A stretch of DNA of 64,000 bases from Cloeon dipterum (GCF_949628265.1 NC_088789.1:10594886-10658885), one strand, 5' to 3'; positions 13,701 to 53,423 are shown, counted from the first letter of the stretch. Translations and numbers: made by a program. Notes: a model not told the origin generated them from the sequence alone.

Positions 13701-16700
13701 TCTCAATTAGAGAGATTTTTGCATTACATTTTGATGTTTGGGTGAATTTTTTTCAGCTACATGCTTGATTCAGTAAAGAAATGCTTCCGCTAAAGAGATC
13801 AGACAAGCTCAATGGGTTCCTTGGCACGAAAAAATTGAACGAGTGTGGTTAGCAGCGGAAAAAGAAACGATCTTTCGTTTGCTTGTTGGCGTGAGTAATA
13901 TAGTGATTTAAAAGATGTCAATGATATGGTTTTAGGTGCGCGGATCAATAACCATATTTTTTGTACATTTCCAGATTTGAATAAGTTGGGGAACTTTTAA
14001 AATTGTAAGTTGGAAAATTATGTTCTTCTACTTTTGATCGGCAATAAGCTACATACGTTTAAAGATCTTTATTTAAGATAAAATCGAAATAATATAAAAT
14101 TTACCAGCCCGTTAGCTCGCATTATTAAGGAGTGTCTAAGCAATTTAAGATATTTAAGCAGTTCGGGGATCTAATACTGGATGCCATGTGTCAGAGATGG
14201 CAAAAGGTGGTTAATTATTAAGGGAATCGAAATGTTAAAATAACTCAACGGGCTGGGAAGCGAAGCGCATCGGTGCCGACTCGCCACTTGCTGGTTTTCG
14301 CACCTTTCCAGCGGCTTTAGGGACAAATGTCTGGCGTGTCAATGTCAATCAAAGACCTCGGTTCAGGGAGGCGAAAAGATGGCCACATTGTCTCCTCTGC
14401 GGACACTCGGTCCCCATGATATCCGCTCGGTGGTGTTATTATGGGACCCAGTGAGCTCATAGCCCACGAGGAGTGCTGAGCAGAGGTTTATTTTTATTGT
14501 AAAATGAAATTATGACTGCAAATAAACCCATCATTTAAATATTTTTGCTGCTGTAATGGAATGAAAGTAATTCACACTCAATAAAATAAAAATTGCGCCC
14601 CAAATCATATATGTCTCGAATTTGGTTCATGATTTTTGTGAAGCGTGAGTCTCATTCAGTTATTACTATATATCAACTTAATATAATGAATTTAAGGCAC
14701 ACACTGTGCACACAGACCCCTATCGGAGTTTTTATGCCTTTAATCCCGAAACTGCGCTCAGTCAACAACAAGTGATCCTCCAATGAAAATGCATTAGCTG
14801 TTGAAATTGATACGCTGCGGTCTAACAAAGAAACATCATCTTCGCTACAGCACAGCTCTTGATATATTTTCCAACTGCGAGTTTTTATGCCTAAATTTAT
14901 TTGTTATTTTGAAATTCAACAAACATACCACTCTTTTATTCTCTTGCAGCCAGGATGGCAGGCCTTTGTACGCACACAGAGAATCAATGGAAAAAGCAAC
15001 ATACAGGGTGTTTGAGAAGGGCAACCTTTGGCGGTACTTGCACAATAGATTGCGTATCCGCAAATCCAGCTTTTGTACTAGAGCGTATTCCAAGAGACAT
15101 ATGAAATGGTAACAAGAAACCAGAATTTCTGCTTTTTCCAAAAATTTCGGCAGAAAAAGAAAATATATAGTTATCAGGAACAGGACAAGACAGGACGAAT
15201 TATATTTCAAACCAGTTAAAATCTTGGTTTATATTAATCTAATTTATATCAGATAAAACTTACGTGAAGACTATGTAAAATTTCCATTTTAATACCGATT
15301 TACGACGCCTACTTTCTATATCATGTGCAACCAAGAAAGTGTCCACGTCCACTTTTGTACTTGCACACTGAATTTCAACGAATTAAAAGTGTTTTGAAAA
15401 ACACTTTTTTTAAATATGCACTAAAATAATTTGAATTTCATTTTACTTTAGTAATTAGAATTAAAAAGTGAAATGCAGTAAAAAAACTTGTTCATCAAAA
15501 AAGAAGAGTATAATTTAAAAATGACATTGTTCCAAAAATTAGGCCAGTTGAAGATAAGTCGAATACAATCTAATTCAAACTCCGCGAATGTAAAAAATAT
15601 CTAATTTAATTGATATACACATGAAATCTTTATTTAAGCTCACATGAAATCTCTGACGCAGCGGATAAATTAATAAATATGTAGCTGGCACAGCTTTCTG
15701 ATATATACAGAAAGGTAACACCATCGCACATCTCAAAATTCTCCTGATATAAAAGAGTGTCGTCGGCTTCTTATTATAAAAAGATACAGGTCTGCGATAC
15801 AGCGTCGAGAGACTTGTACAGTTGACGTCTCTCCTTCAAGTATGTGTATTTTCCCCAATCCCTTTACTCAGCCGCTAGTGTATTTTATGAGAGATTTGAT
15901 TTTAATTTTTGATATGAAAAACCTTTTAATTGAAACCCGAGAAGAGGCTCGCTGCGAGAGCAGAGCAGATCAAGTAGCGTCTTTTATATTTTAATATCTT
16001 CCTTGCGTGTCATCAACATAATATACTTGCCGAGATATGAATATTATTATATAAATCACAACGCACATTCTGAGAGAAAATCACTTTCAAGTTCAGAATC
16101 ATTTTTGGAAGATTTCAGTTGTTAACCAAATTAAAAATAAAAGGGATGTCGTAACGATTAATTCGCAATAAATACATTTACTTTTAAGGCCGCAAGAAAG
16201 AAGCTCGGGAATAATTGCTCGTGACTAAAGCGATTTTCCGACTGACAGAGTTTAGTTTGAGCGAGCTGTTTGCTCATTTTCCGGTAAAGCAGCTTCGCAG
16301 CAAGCGCGCCAGAAGAAGCAGCAGCTCCTTGTTTTACGCAAATATGTGAGTTTGGTGAATGCTCGGATGCCGCCACGTTTCTGCGATGGCCATCTCCAGC
16401 TGAATTGCACCCATTGAGCGCGGACGAGGACGGTTTCGTCGAATCGTCCCCCATCAGCGGCCGGCATCCCATTCCGGCAGAGGCGCCGGCGCGATCGCAC
16501 TTGGCGATAGCCCTCGCTGAAACATGCACTTTCTGTGCCTTCCCGTGAGATCAGACCGGCAGCCAGCATTCCATAAAATTCTCCAATTTCAGCGAGCAGA
16601 AGCCTAAAGCTGTAAAATGCCTTCTGTGGACGCCGATTTTGAAAAGACAGAGGCGCCTCTGTTTTCGTCTTGCGCTGCGGAAGCTGACGAGCATTCTTCT

Positions 16701-19700
16701 CTGATTATGCGCATGAGATAGAAAGAACACATACAAAAGTTCTGCATTTTGAACTCTGATTTTGAGATATTAAGAATGTTTTTTTCTGCTAACTCCTCAG
16801 TTTAGAAATCACTATTATATCATTAAAGTAGATTTTAAATATAATTCTTAAAGATATTCTTGGGGGATCTTCAAGGAAATCAACTTTGGTTCTAAAGGCC
16901 TGTGTGTATATATCGTGGTCAAAATACGGTTATATATGCTAATAAGTTATTATTTACTGCTTTTTCCTTTCACAGTTGAAAATCAACTAACATATTTTGA
17001 GCTACAAAAACTCAATGAGTGCTGACATGCTGGAATCCTATTACCCATTCTTGATCTGGGATTAATGTGATCTATGTGTGATTTTTTCGCTATATTATGG
17101 TATTATTTTGCCTCAATTTTTGTTATGATTGATACACAAAAACTTTTACAGAAGTTTTTAATGGATTTAGAGTGTCTTTTATATAAAATCTTTGCTCCGC
17201 TGATTCAAATGTTATATTTTTAAATTTATTTAAAATATTAATTCAAATATACAATCTTTGAGTTAAAAATTTAGGACCAAACCTAAATTAAATCTGTTAT
17301 CCTTTATACATACATAATTACCATTTGTTGGATAATAGCACATTATTCCAAATTAATACAAAATTACAAAAAATAAACTCTTCTTCTGGCCTCCCCCAAA
17401 TTTTTGACGCCTCTCGTGTGCACTCTCCCTTTTCTTATAAGAACTGTGTGTCTGCCCTACTACTGGTTTCGCAGTCTCCACTCTGTGAATCTTGTATATA
17501 TTTCGAGCCCATTTGAACAATTGATTGAAGACAGAGACGCTGGGGGTGCAGTTGCCATGGTGACGAGCCAAACTCGGAGAGAGCACTTGCTGCTGGTATA
17601 CGCAGTAAAAGGCTGCTGCTGCTTGGTTGGTGTGTGTGTGTCAGAATTTTGGCTGCTGGATAGCGCGTTATACGCCTATAGTGCTGTGGAAGCGCCGGAT
17701 TAGCATTAAGCTTTCCTACGCTGCCGGCTGACTGAGAGTTGTGTTTGGAAAATATTGTGAAACCTTTTATGTACTCTCTCCACTGCTGCCTTGGCAATGA
17801 TGTAAGGGGGGTGCAAAGCTGATCAGAACCACCCTCGCGTTTTTCTGCACCTTCGATGGATATAATGTATCTATATTCCTGCCCCTCTATAGGTCCCCCG
17901 CGTTTCTCTTTGCTGCTGCCGACACTATTGCTACTTGGGCCCCGTGCACATATAACCAACTGAGCATGGGGCAGCTTTTCTTTCTTCCTTTGTATGCACG
18001 CTGGAATTTATGATGGGATTTTAAGAAGTCAAAATATTTGTACTCACGCTTTTTATAAAAGCGTTGAAATAAAACTGATGGATCAATTTTCTGGATATAA
18101 AGGATCTGATTAGAAGTAGGACTTATAATACTTAAGAAGTAGGAATATAAGAAGCTGGAAAATTTGGAAAATATTGGATTGGCTAGTTTATAACCTAGAT
18201 ATTTTTTTTTTTAGAAATAACTGGGAAATACCTCAAACAGCTCTAAAACTGATGTGTTTTGTTAGGAGGGTGGCCAAGTGCAAATTTAAAATGAAAGAAT
18301 TTTCTCTTTTTGGAGCAAAGAACCCGCAAATGTTAATAATTTTTATTTCAACTTGAAGTGTATATGAATAAAAATCCCCATGTCTTTAAACAATAAGCTC
18401 AAAAAAGAACACGACACACAAGTTAGTGATATATAATTATTACATTCCTGCAGACCGCAAAAAGGCAGCCATATAAATTATAGTTTTATTTTAATTTGAG
18501 GTCTTAGAAAAAATCAGTTTCTCCTCTCTGTTATATCACATACAAACTGGAAAGCAACATGATAGGAGAGATGAAGATAGAAAACTAAGCATTTGCGACA
18601 AAAATCTGAGCACATGCCCCGCTGTTGGCGGAGTGAAAAGAGGTCCAGCCGGCACTTTTCAAAAAATCCATCACACGCGGGGAGCCGCGACTTTTATTCC
18701 GCTCTTACTGAATTAAATTTAAGATATGCATCTCTTATTTATAAGCACAGATCAAGCGGTGATAATATTTTTATTAGAGAAGACCCGGCCGGGCGGCACA
18801 ACCACCTACGAATCCATTTTACCACCAACTGTTTCGGCTGCTGTTCACTCTTTTGACAGGCAGCAGCTACCGAAAAGTTCCTATTAAGAATCAGTCACTC
18901 CAACATTATTTTGACTCGCGCTCCTTTTGTCTGGTCCTTGCGATGCCCTTGCCAACTTGGTTCTATACTGAAGGGAGTAGGTGAAAAAGGTTAACTTTTT
19001 CTGTGTATTCGTATTAACAAAAGCCATTGTATCGTATACAGGCAACCAGTGACCAAAGATTCTTTGTGAATTCGCATGCAATTGTCTGTGAAATTGAAGT
19101 AACACAAAATTGAGGAAGTTGTGCTGGAGGAATGGAAAAAAATCCAATTTATTTTTCATTTTGGGAAATAATGTATAACTAATAAAGACTGACATTTTGT
19201 ATGGTATTTTTACGCCTGGTGAAGCTTAAAGTTAAAATAGAATAACCCTCATCTACCCTGAAACCTCTCTTTCTCCCTCAAACTTGGACCAGGCACACTT
19301 ATTAAGATTTTATACTCGTTTTGATGGGGAGGACGCAGATGGAACGCTTTGCGTCACACGATGCGGCCAAATGCATTTCAGGGGTCGTCGGCGAGTGAGA
19401 TGATGGATCACTGCTTGTCAGCTGATGTCAACCGCAGATATCTCCAGAGTTTAACTTTGAAGCTAACCGCCTTCGATCTTAGCTCTTCGCGACAAGGCCC
19501 ACCAGAGAATTCCCGAAAAAATTGATCTGGAACAAAAAATTGTTGGCTTTACGTTGAAAAAAAATCAATTTTTTATTATAAAACTATAAAATAATAGCGT
19601 GGTGTGATTTAAAATGTATATGGTACAGGAAAGTAAAGATCTGCCTTAATTTTTACAAATTAGATTTTTTAAAGGAGGACGCGTTTTACTAAATGAGATG

Positions 19701-20340
19701 TATAGAGGCAGCAATTTGTATGTCATTATTCTAAAAAATTGCAATTTAGGTAATTGATAATTACATTGTTTATCTTCAAAGGGGAGAATTGATTTTTGTC
19801 TGACAATCGAAAAAGCAGAAACTACTTTGTTTTAGCTATTTCTTAACTTAACAATATAGGTCAGAGTATTTCCTATTATATTTTAAAAATACTTTTCTAA
19901 CAAATAAAAGAGTAAAATAGTAAAAGATGTTAATAATCAGCACAACACTATTTTTCCCATAAAATTAAAGAAAAAAATAAAAAACATTAAAAAATTCAGC
20001 GTGGTTTTCAGTGAAAAACGCAGTTATATTTTTTTCAAGACAAGCAAGATACTTTTAAAATTATTTTATCTGGGTTTTCTCTTTCTTATTTCAACAACAA
20101 TTACACTTTGTAACTATGAAGCCTTATTGCTACTTTATATATTTATAAACTGTGAGTGCAGATTCACTAGATAATTTAATGTTCGGACCAAAAATATAAA
20201 ATAATTTCAATTAAAATATATCTCTTTGACATTATATGTATGTACTGCGTAAAAACTGGAAGGTTAATCTTTAAAGGAAGACCATTTAAACATAAGTTAA
20301 ATTTTAAAAAAAGGCAAAATAAAATTGAATTCCAGTAAAA
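7761..20340. other. Long non-coding stretch between HPS5 and toy, no gene seen
   Basis: No conserved coding exon was recognised on either strand. It contains a strong isolated donor-like site CAG|gtgagt at 9014 and one copy of a short dispersed repeat (14451-14488). It may hold far-upstream toy regulatory DNA or 5' non-coding exons, but nothing here proves this. Confidence 0.4.
14451..14488 (+). repeat. Short dispersed repeat, copy 1
   Basis: Starts GTGAGCTCATAG and contains GCTGAGCAGA. It matches 23063-23100 without gaps at 32 of 38 positions by eye. Unrecognised; it could be a fragment of a repeat family or a conserved regulatory motif. Confidence 0.45.
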
Positions 20341-20343
20341 GAC

Positions 20344-20790
20344 ATGCACCTGCGGGCCCATTCATTTATGTGGAGGCCGCGGGAGGCCCCAACAAAGGCC
20401 CTGCTACTCACATTGCTGAAAGTGCGATCGGCAGCTAGGCAATCAGTCCGTGGAGCGGGCCCAGGGTCGCCGACGATGCGAGACCGCGAGCTCTCGGAAT
20501 ATCATCTGGCAGCAGTGCCGGCACGCCAAACAATGGCTTCCCGCGAGAACCAATAACTTTGAAGCAGCCGAGTGCAGGGGGACCATTCAGGCGAAAGTAA
20601 TTACCAAGACCCCGCCTTCGCAGCAGCTCCGCTCTGTCACCAGCGCACATCATCCCTGCCGGGGAGAAGCAGAACCGGCGCGACGCATCCCTTCGACACA
20701 GGCCGGGGGTGCGAGGCGCGCATACACCCAGAAAACCACCCCACCACCTTCCGTCGAGCGGCACATGTGTAGACTAAACGCGTGATTGAC
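20344..20790. other. GC- and CpG-rich island, possible promoter or non-coding exon
   Basis: This is an abrupt block of GC-rich sequence in AT-rich surroundings, open for about 110 codons on both strands with no family similarity. On the minus strand AAT|gtgagt is donor-like near 20414. It may be a promoter island or an RNA exon; no function can be assigned. Confidence 0.3.
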
Positions 20791-21749
20791 TAAACACTGG
20801 GAGTAAATTATTTAGGTTTTTGCCAATATCGTGAAAAATAATTAATTGCAATATTTTTAATTTTAAAAATAAATATTTGTTAGCCAGAATATTTAAAAAC
20901 AAAAATTCTTAAAAAAAGTTCATTTTTAAGCACTTGCAATTGTTAATTAGGAAAAATTCGTTTTAAAGTGAAAATATTTAATTATAAAATATCCGCGAGT
21001 GAATTTCGTTAATCTTGTGTAGATACTATTTTAACTTAATGATGGAAAGGTTATAGCTACAAACCTCCTTGTGTGTGTCAATATTTTCCTTTATTCGAGC
21101 CTGATCTTTAACGTTTGAAATTAATTGAAATAGAAAATAATTTGTTCGGTGTTAAATTTATAAATAAAACAAAAAAATCAAATGCAAAATAAAAATGATT
21201 TGTGTGAATTTTGAAAATAGGATTAAACGTTCTCTTTTTTGGTTTTGCAGCACTCAGTGCAGTTGATCGCCAGTGATTCAAAATCACCTTGAGCTCTAAC
21301 CGTGGCTTAGTAGAATTTTGTTTTAAAGAGTAATTTTTGGTGAATCTTTAGAGGGGCTGAAACATTTTGGCTGCCCAGCACAATGCGAGATTATGCAAAG
21401 TCTGCAAGTGTCCACTCTGTATTGCGTAGCCGTGACCCATCCTATTAAGCTATTTTCAAATTTAAAAATTAAAAAGAATCAATATCAAACAAAACTTTAA
21501 TCGATTTCACTCAAGAAACAACTATATTCTAGACACTACGCCGCAGGAATACAAAGTGCTGAAAAGGAAAGGAAAATGTATTTAAATCCAAAATGATAAC
21601 TGTACAAAATTAATCATTTTGATTATTTTTAATTTTAAGAGGCGTTGAAGAAAACCCCTTACAAAGGCAAAAAATGCAGTGGAAAAAAATTTTGGTTTAA
21701 AATAATTTGCAAAATTTGGCATTTTAAATACAGGTTATTAGTTTTTTAT

Positions 21750-22285
21750 TATCATCGGCTGCTAAGGGTGCATTCGCGCCACGAGTTGCGATTCCGCTTC
21801 CTCCCGTCATGCTACCCCTCTCCGTTCTGTACAGCACCGTGTGTCTGCTGGCGTGCAGAGGGCAGAGGGGCCCCCTCAATCGCACCGCCGGCAGCAGCCA
21901 TCCACCCCCGAAGAAGGAAGGAGAAGTGAGCGCGTTATGCCGTGGCACATCATCAGGCGGCACACACAGCTAGTGTAAAACTTACGGGTGAATGGAACGG
22001 TCATCCAAGTGTGCAGCTGGTGAGCCCGCTTGACTTGTCTCCGCACGAGCACAAATCGGCGCCCAAGCCTCGTTGGCCACCACTCGTCCGCGGCGCCCGC
22101 CACGCGATTTTCTGCTGCACGTCCACCCTGCCCGCGTTCGGCCCTAACGCTTTTCACCAATCGACTTTCGTGGCCGACTAACTTTGCTGCTTTCTCCGTC
22201 GCGGACAAGGCGCCGGCTCACCAAACCTCGCGACTCTTCACGTTCTCCGTTTCACTGTTGATGCTGGCACACAGCTAAGGTCAGT
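21750..22285 (+). promoter_or_regulatory. GC-rich island, candidate distal 5' exon or promoter
   Basis: This GC- and CpG-rich block has overlapping unrecognised frames and two plus-strand donor-like sites (CAGCTG|gtgagc near 22020; TAAG|gtcagt near 22278). Its position upstream of toy and the donors would suit a non-coding first exon, but no downstream junction can be proven by eye. Confidence 0.25.
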
Positions 22286-25200
22286 GCCAATTTTCCCACT
22301 GATTTCCCAACATTTTCCCTCTGACAACATACACAAAATTAAAAAATACTCAATGGTGGAGTCACAAGAAAGATAAATACTTAGCTCACTGTTTCTACAA
22401 CGTGCGATCGATTTCGTGACATAATATATTCCTGCACTCGTCCTCAATTTACCTATACTTGCCTTTTATTGTAGGCCAAAGGGAACTTTTTGAATTCGTT
22501 TTTGCAATCAATCCCGCTTTGTGGATACACGCGGGGTAATATAAAACCACGCGCATCTCTTTCCAAAAGTACACTCAATTCACACAAGCGGTTGGATCGC
22601 ATTACACGCGCGCGTCTCGAATCGTATTATATTTGTTTGCAATTACACCGCGACCAAGTAAAAAAGATCTGGCACGCGGTTCATCAAGTATCATATTAAT
22701 TTGAAGAGCATATTATAGGTTTCAAATTGGCTGTTATAGAATTGAGAATGCTCTTCGTTACGACAAAGAAAAAATTGAAGGTAAATTTTCTCTACAAGCT
22801 CGTGATGATTTCTTTTACGATTTTGAATGTGATGAATTTGGTATTTTAAACGCTATACCGCATAAATAAATTTTTACTGCATAAATCATAGAGTAGGAAA
22901 TCAATTTTTAATCATTATCTCATGTGCCAAACATACGTACAAAATTATTTTCCAATTCTGCAAGCTGCCGCAAGAATTTTAAAATGTGTGAACTGATTGA
23001 ATTAAAATAATCCTATCAAATTTTATTGATTTGAATGTTACGTGCTCTTAATTTTAAGAAAGGTGAGCTCATAGTCCACGAAATTTGCTGAGCAGATGTT
23101 AAAAAATAAAATAAAATCACGCCACAAAGAGAGCTGATATTAGACAAATATATGCCTATATTTTTGTATAATATATAGCAATGCACCGCGCGAAGGTGTC
23201 GAACTGGTAACTGAAATAAAAATAAAATCGGCTCTGTCTGGATCGCGTTTTTAGTAATTTCCCTGTCTCAGAATTATCACTAAAAAGTGCTTTAAGGTTA
23301 ACAGTGTAGAATGGCTATTAGGATAGTTTCAATTTACGGTGATAAAATTTTATATTTTGATTTAACTTTCCACGAAATGCCAATTTATAATGACGCGCGA
23401 TTTAATTAGATGTCGAAGCTATATGAAACCATTCGGATAAAAATCCAATAAGCGAACACAATTTTTCCACCGAGCGGAAATTCCACAAGGCGTGTATAAT
23501 CTAGCATAGATCGCGACGGAGAGATGAAAGCGGAAGTAAGAAAAAGCATGACCGCGAGCATAATGTAGTGTGAAAATTACACTCATCTTTCATTGTAGTC
23601 TCAAGCTGAAATGCTTGCGCAGTGATAATAATTCACGAGAGAGCAAAGGCGAGCGACTTCAGCGCGCCGTGTGTCACACTCGTAAATGGTCCTTTTGAAT
23701 GAATTAAAAACACGCCAGTGAGGGTGTTCGACACACAAAAGGTGTTTTACTCTGGGCAAACCATCGTACATGGAGAAAAGGTAGCCTGCGGACACTTTTA
23801 TTCAGCATGACACACGCATGCAACACTCGAAAAAGGCAAAAATTCATTGAATGAGTATTGCTCGACAAAAAAACAGCATCTTTGTCGCGTGCAGGACAAA
23901 GATTTCTTTTGCCGTGACTCCCGAGCTCTTTTTAACTTTCGTCAAACGGCATTATGTCCGCATTGAGAAGCTCCGCACAGTTGAAAATAAATCCGTACCA
24001 CCTGAGCGCTCAAAAGCCTGTGGTCGTATAACTTGCAAACGGAATGCACCACATGTCCATGCTCTGCGACTCTATTCTGCACCATTCTCTGAAAAAAATA
24101 TACAAGAGCGTTAAATACATCAAATATCACTCATTGCAAATCCACCAGGAATTGTGAAGCGCTTAACAAGTGGTCGTTGGGGCATAACAGGAAATGAAAT
24201 AAAAACAGGAGGGATGATTTTGTCACTTCAATGGAAATTATGTTTGTGAACAAATGCTCGCATCTATATAAATACAAGAATTTGTGTGATTTCTTGGAAT
24301 TTCAATGTCCATAAAACACATAAATCCTGGAAAAAATTCATAGCAAGAATAGGCTAACCAATATACTAGCAGATAAATCTGCAAAAACGATCGATTACAA
24401 GAGTAATTTCTCGCCACACGGACCGCAAAAATTATTGTAAGTACTTTGAAATTTAAAATTATCAAATGGCTCTCAGTTCTGCACGAATTCATTGACGATA
24501 GCTGAAATTTCACTAAGAGCTATATTCCATACTGCCGAGTCCATTGAATTAGAATTTAATGGACTTAATCGGATCTGCTTTGTGTATTTATTGATTTCTC
24601 TATTATTTAAATATGTATGCTAATTATATTCTCAAATAAATTTTCGTTATGGGCTAAAATTATGTTTCTCTGTTTTTAATGTATATCACTCTGATCCCAC
24701 ATTGATCATTTGTTTACAAAATCCAGAATAATATAGCCAATAGACATCATAGACGAGTTCGTGGTCAAAACGTTTAAGGATGGATATATTAAAAATGAAA
24801 AAATAAATCCACGTTTTAAATAATCATTGGAGTGCGATGTAATAACTTTATTGTATCCCGCGCTGTTACATAATAATATATTGGTTTACTGTTTTTTATG
24901 CATTTCTTTGAAGTGCAAAAACAAAATTAAAATTCAAGTATGTCTGGTAACAGGTGTTCACGGATTATTTACAACATTTCCCAGCATTGTGCTCTTGTAA
25001 AAATGTGAAGAAATATATATGTTCCATGCTGAAAGTATCAAAAAATTGAAACGTTTCTTTATCAATTCAATCATTTAGAGTGTAAACTCTTATCTCTTTA
25101 TGAAAGAATGCAATAGTTGGTACAAGGTTGGAAAGCGATTGGGAGGAGGGAAATATTTAATTCATGAATACTCTTATTTCTCGCGATTGATCATAATTTT

Positions 25201-27729
25201 CACATCGTGAGAACACTTAAAAGGGAAGTTTCACGTGTAAACTACAAGCGTAACCCTTAAAATCAGCACATGTAATATTATAAGGCATTGGAATAAGGCA
25301 GCTTGATAATTGTATTATTTGCTTAGCGCACTTGCATGATTCAGTGCTCATGAGCAAGTTCCTAATGCACATATAAGTACAGGACGGAGGCAAGTATGTT
25401 AGTACACGGGCTGGGGTGTAATAATGAGTGAGGAGGCGCAACCGTTGAGCACTCAACACGCTCGCTCGCGGATCGGTCAGAGCAGATAGGCTCTCCGCTA
25501 AATTTGCAAGAGGAGGAAGCCAGCTAAAAACTAGAGACGTGTGGTGAAAGCAACGCTTTTTAGCTGCTGCATGCACTATTCTTATTCAATGTTCTGCTCA
25601 CTCGAACAACAACGACCAAGCTCTTTCACCTGCACTTGCATTATATTAATTTGCACGATTCTCTTCGTCATATGCGTGTGCATATATTATCAGCCGCTTC
25701 TGGTCAGCAACGAGGTCGAATTGAACGAATATTTCGCCATGAACACGCACAGCATTAATTCTTATAACCAACTACAATGTTGGCGACTTTGCAGGGTTTC
25801 TGTGTGGGTATATCGTGTGAGCGAATAATATGCAATACGCGTGCATTTCATATTTACACAAACATTCAAGCAATTGGGAGGTTCACGTGCATTTTTTTTC
25901 ATTTAGAATGAACTGCCATCAACAATTGTAGAATTGCAAATTTGCAGAATTAAAACAACATTGCTTTTACCTTATTTTTTTGTTTCTTGAGCAAATGAAT
26001 ACCTATACCTATTCATCTTAAGCTGGTAAATAAGTACATAAGTGATTATCATCCATTTCTGTTCATGAACCATGCTATTATCTCCAGTTTCGTATTTCAA
26101 GAAGAGGAGGGTTTGGGCTCCCCAACAAATAAGTAGTTATGATAGTGGTCTTAATTATTTTTACGCATATAATAAAATCAGTATCATTTTGATTAAGCTT
26201 TGCAAAAAAATGATGATAAATAAATGAAAAAAAATATTGACGTTCAATTCCATGCTCGCACTTACTAGGAAAGTTATCCTCAAGCAAACAAAGTCAATAT
26301 ATGAGAAAATAAAAAATTGTGAAAAACCCATATATTTTTGGAACATATCCAGCCAGCAAGCGCCGTGCAGGAATGAACTTTGAACTATTCCTTCAATGCC
26401 AGCACCCAGACTGTGCAATATTCCTGCAACAATCTTAACAATTTGGAAAGTAATAAGGATCGAATGGCAGCCGTTTTGTCCCATGCAAGCTGCCGGCTTG
26501 AATCCTGGCTGGGTTTAGTGTTGGAGATTGACGCTTCAGAGATGCTTCTGGATGGTGTGTGTATAAACGTCTGCACCTAAAATTCTATTGCTAATAAGGA
26601 TTCATAATTCTCAAAACAGTTCTCACTATATTGCTGCTATATTGAAAGAAAAATCTATATACTTTCCAGTTAAATCACACGCTTACTGGAAGTGTTCTCA
26701 AAATTTATGGTTTTTCCAGATTTTATGATTTATCCGATTTATCATAGTTTGCGTTGACTAAGAATGCCTTCCCTGTGAGTTTCAAATTTATCATGTACAA
26801 AAATTACTAAGAAATGATTGATTTCTCAGCATCATAAAGTACACGTTCCTCTTTATTAACTCACTGCAACTCGCGATCGGATAAAAAAACAAAATAAATA
26901 GTGTTACACTTTGTACTTATAAAAAAATAAGGAAGAAGATATGTATGAAATGTGACACAGTCTATTAAAGCCAACTCATGGCTGATGTGAAATAATAAAG
27001 CGAATTTGCTGAAATCAATGCAGTCGTGATGAGCAAAACGTGCTAATGCAGAACGAAAGGGTTATGCGCGCTTAAATGAGTGTGGCGGGCACGCTCGATG
27101 CACAGCAGCGGACGTGGCTGTAATTTCGAGTCAAAGTGCGGAACCGATCGGGCGTCGAGGGTCGCGAGGGGGTGCAACAAAGAATAATCTATAAGGGATG
27201 CGGCGAAACATTTAAGTTATTTGTGCTCCCACGAGAGAGCGAGGAAGCAAGTGTTTTGGCCAAACGCATTAGTTTAGAGCCCTCTGCCTGCGGCATAATG
27301 ACATGATATCAAGTGCTGCTCATGAAAAATTGCGTGTACCCCTTCGTTACAACGGGCGAGCAACAGCAGATGCAGCGCAAGAAGTGGCCCTTTTCAATGT
27401 AAAATTGCGCTGCGTGCAATTTATTAACGCGCCGGACGTATTTTTTAAATGCAACTCGAAGAGGGTGCCCTCTGCCCCTCTCAACTTGCATTCTCCAAAG
27501 TCACTCTGGTGTAATTATTCAAGCTCTACATCGTGAGCAAGTGCCTGATCAATTATATTTTGTCAGCCAACACGTTCACCGCGGGATAAAAAAGTTTCTG
27601 AGCCGAGACAAACAACAGTCCCATTCAGAAAATAATCAAATCTCACGCGCTCGTTGGAGCTGCGTGTCTATCCTATTGTTTATGCTTCGTTCCCAACGCT
27701 CGCTGATTTCCATTTTCAATCTGCTGCAG
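22286..27729. other. Non-coding stretch upstream of toy, no gene seen
   Basis: AT-rich sequence with no conserved exon found. It includes the second copy of the short dispersed repeat (23063-23100). Confidence 0.4.
23063..23100 (+). repeat. Short dispersed repeat, copy 2
   Basis: Gapless partner of 14451-14488, sharing GTGAGCTCATAG and TGCTGAGCAGA with six mismatches in 38 positions. An AT-rich run follows in both copies. Confidence 0.45.
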
Positions 27730-27890
27730 GCGTGGGTCCCCGGCCCAACCAAGACTACACAAGCGGAACCCTGCCACCCGAGCAGGGTAGTTTCATCCCC
27801 CAGTTGTGCCAAACATCCGCCAAGACGTTGATAGGACCAAGCCTGGTGGCGGCCGGGCGAGAGGGCGGCTGCTCTGAGGCCTTCTGGAAG

Positions 27891-27903
<13 letters not shown>
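27730..27903 (+). CDS. toy: toy alternative first coding exon (MPHKG start)
   Basis: The exon lies between an acceptor-like tgctgcag at 27729 and a strong donor AAAG|gtgagt at 27904. ATG 27891 gives MPHK and one base of Gly. Joined to 35120 this reads [14 protein letters not shown], closely like the MAHKGHSGVNQ junction of Drosophila eyeless, which is why I accept it. The first 53 codons of the exon (from 27732) are also open in the same frame, including PRPNQDYTSGTLPPEQ and GPSLVAAGREGG. No in-frame ATG occurs between the stop at 27633 and 27891, so those codons code only if an earlier exon supplies a start. Otherwise they are 5' leader and the isoform has about 444 residues. Confidence 0.75.

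Positions 27904-53423
<25,520 letters not shown>

Noticed and set aside
16158..16569. Overlapping minus-strand frames of 105 and 123 codons in a GC-rich patch
   Set aside because: Two frames are open over the same bases, as expected from GC content, with no recognisable domain.
17435..17959. 174-codon frame on the minus strand
   Set aside because: Low-complexity, Ser- and Arg-rich, with no family similarity and no splice or promoter context; other frames are open there too.
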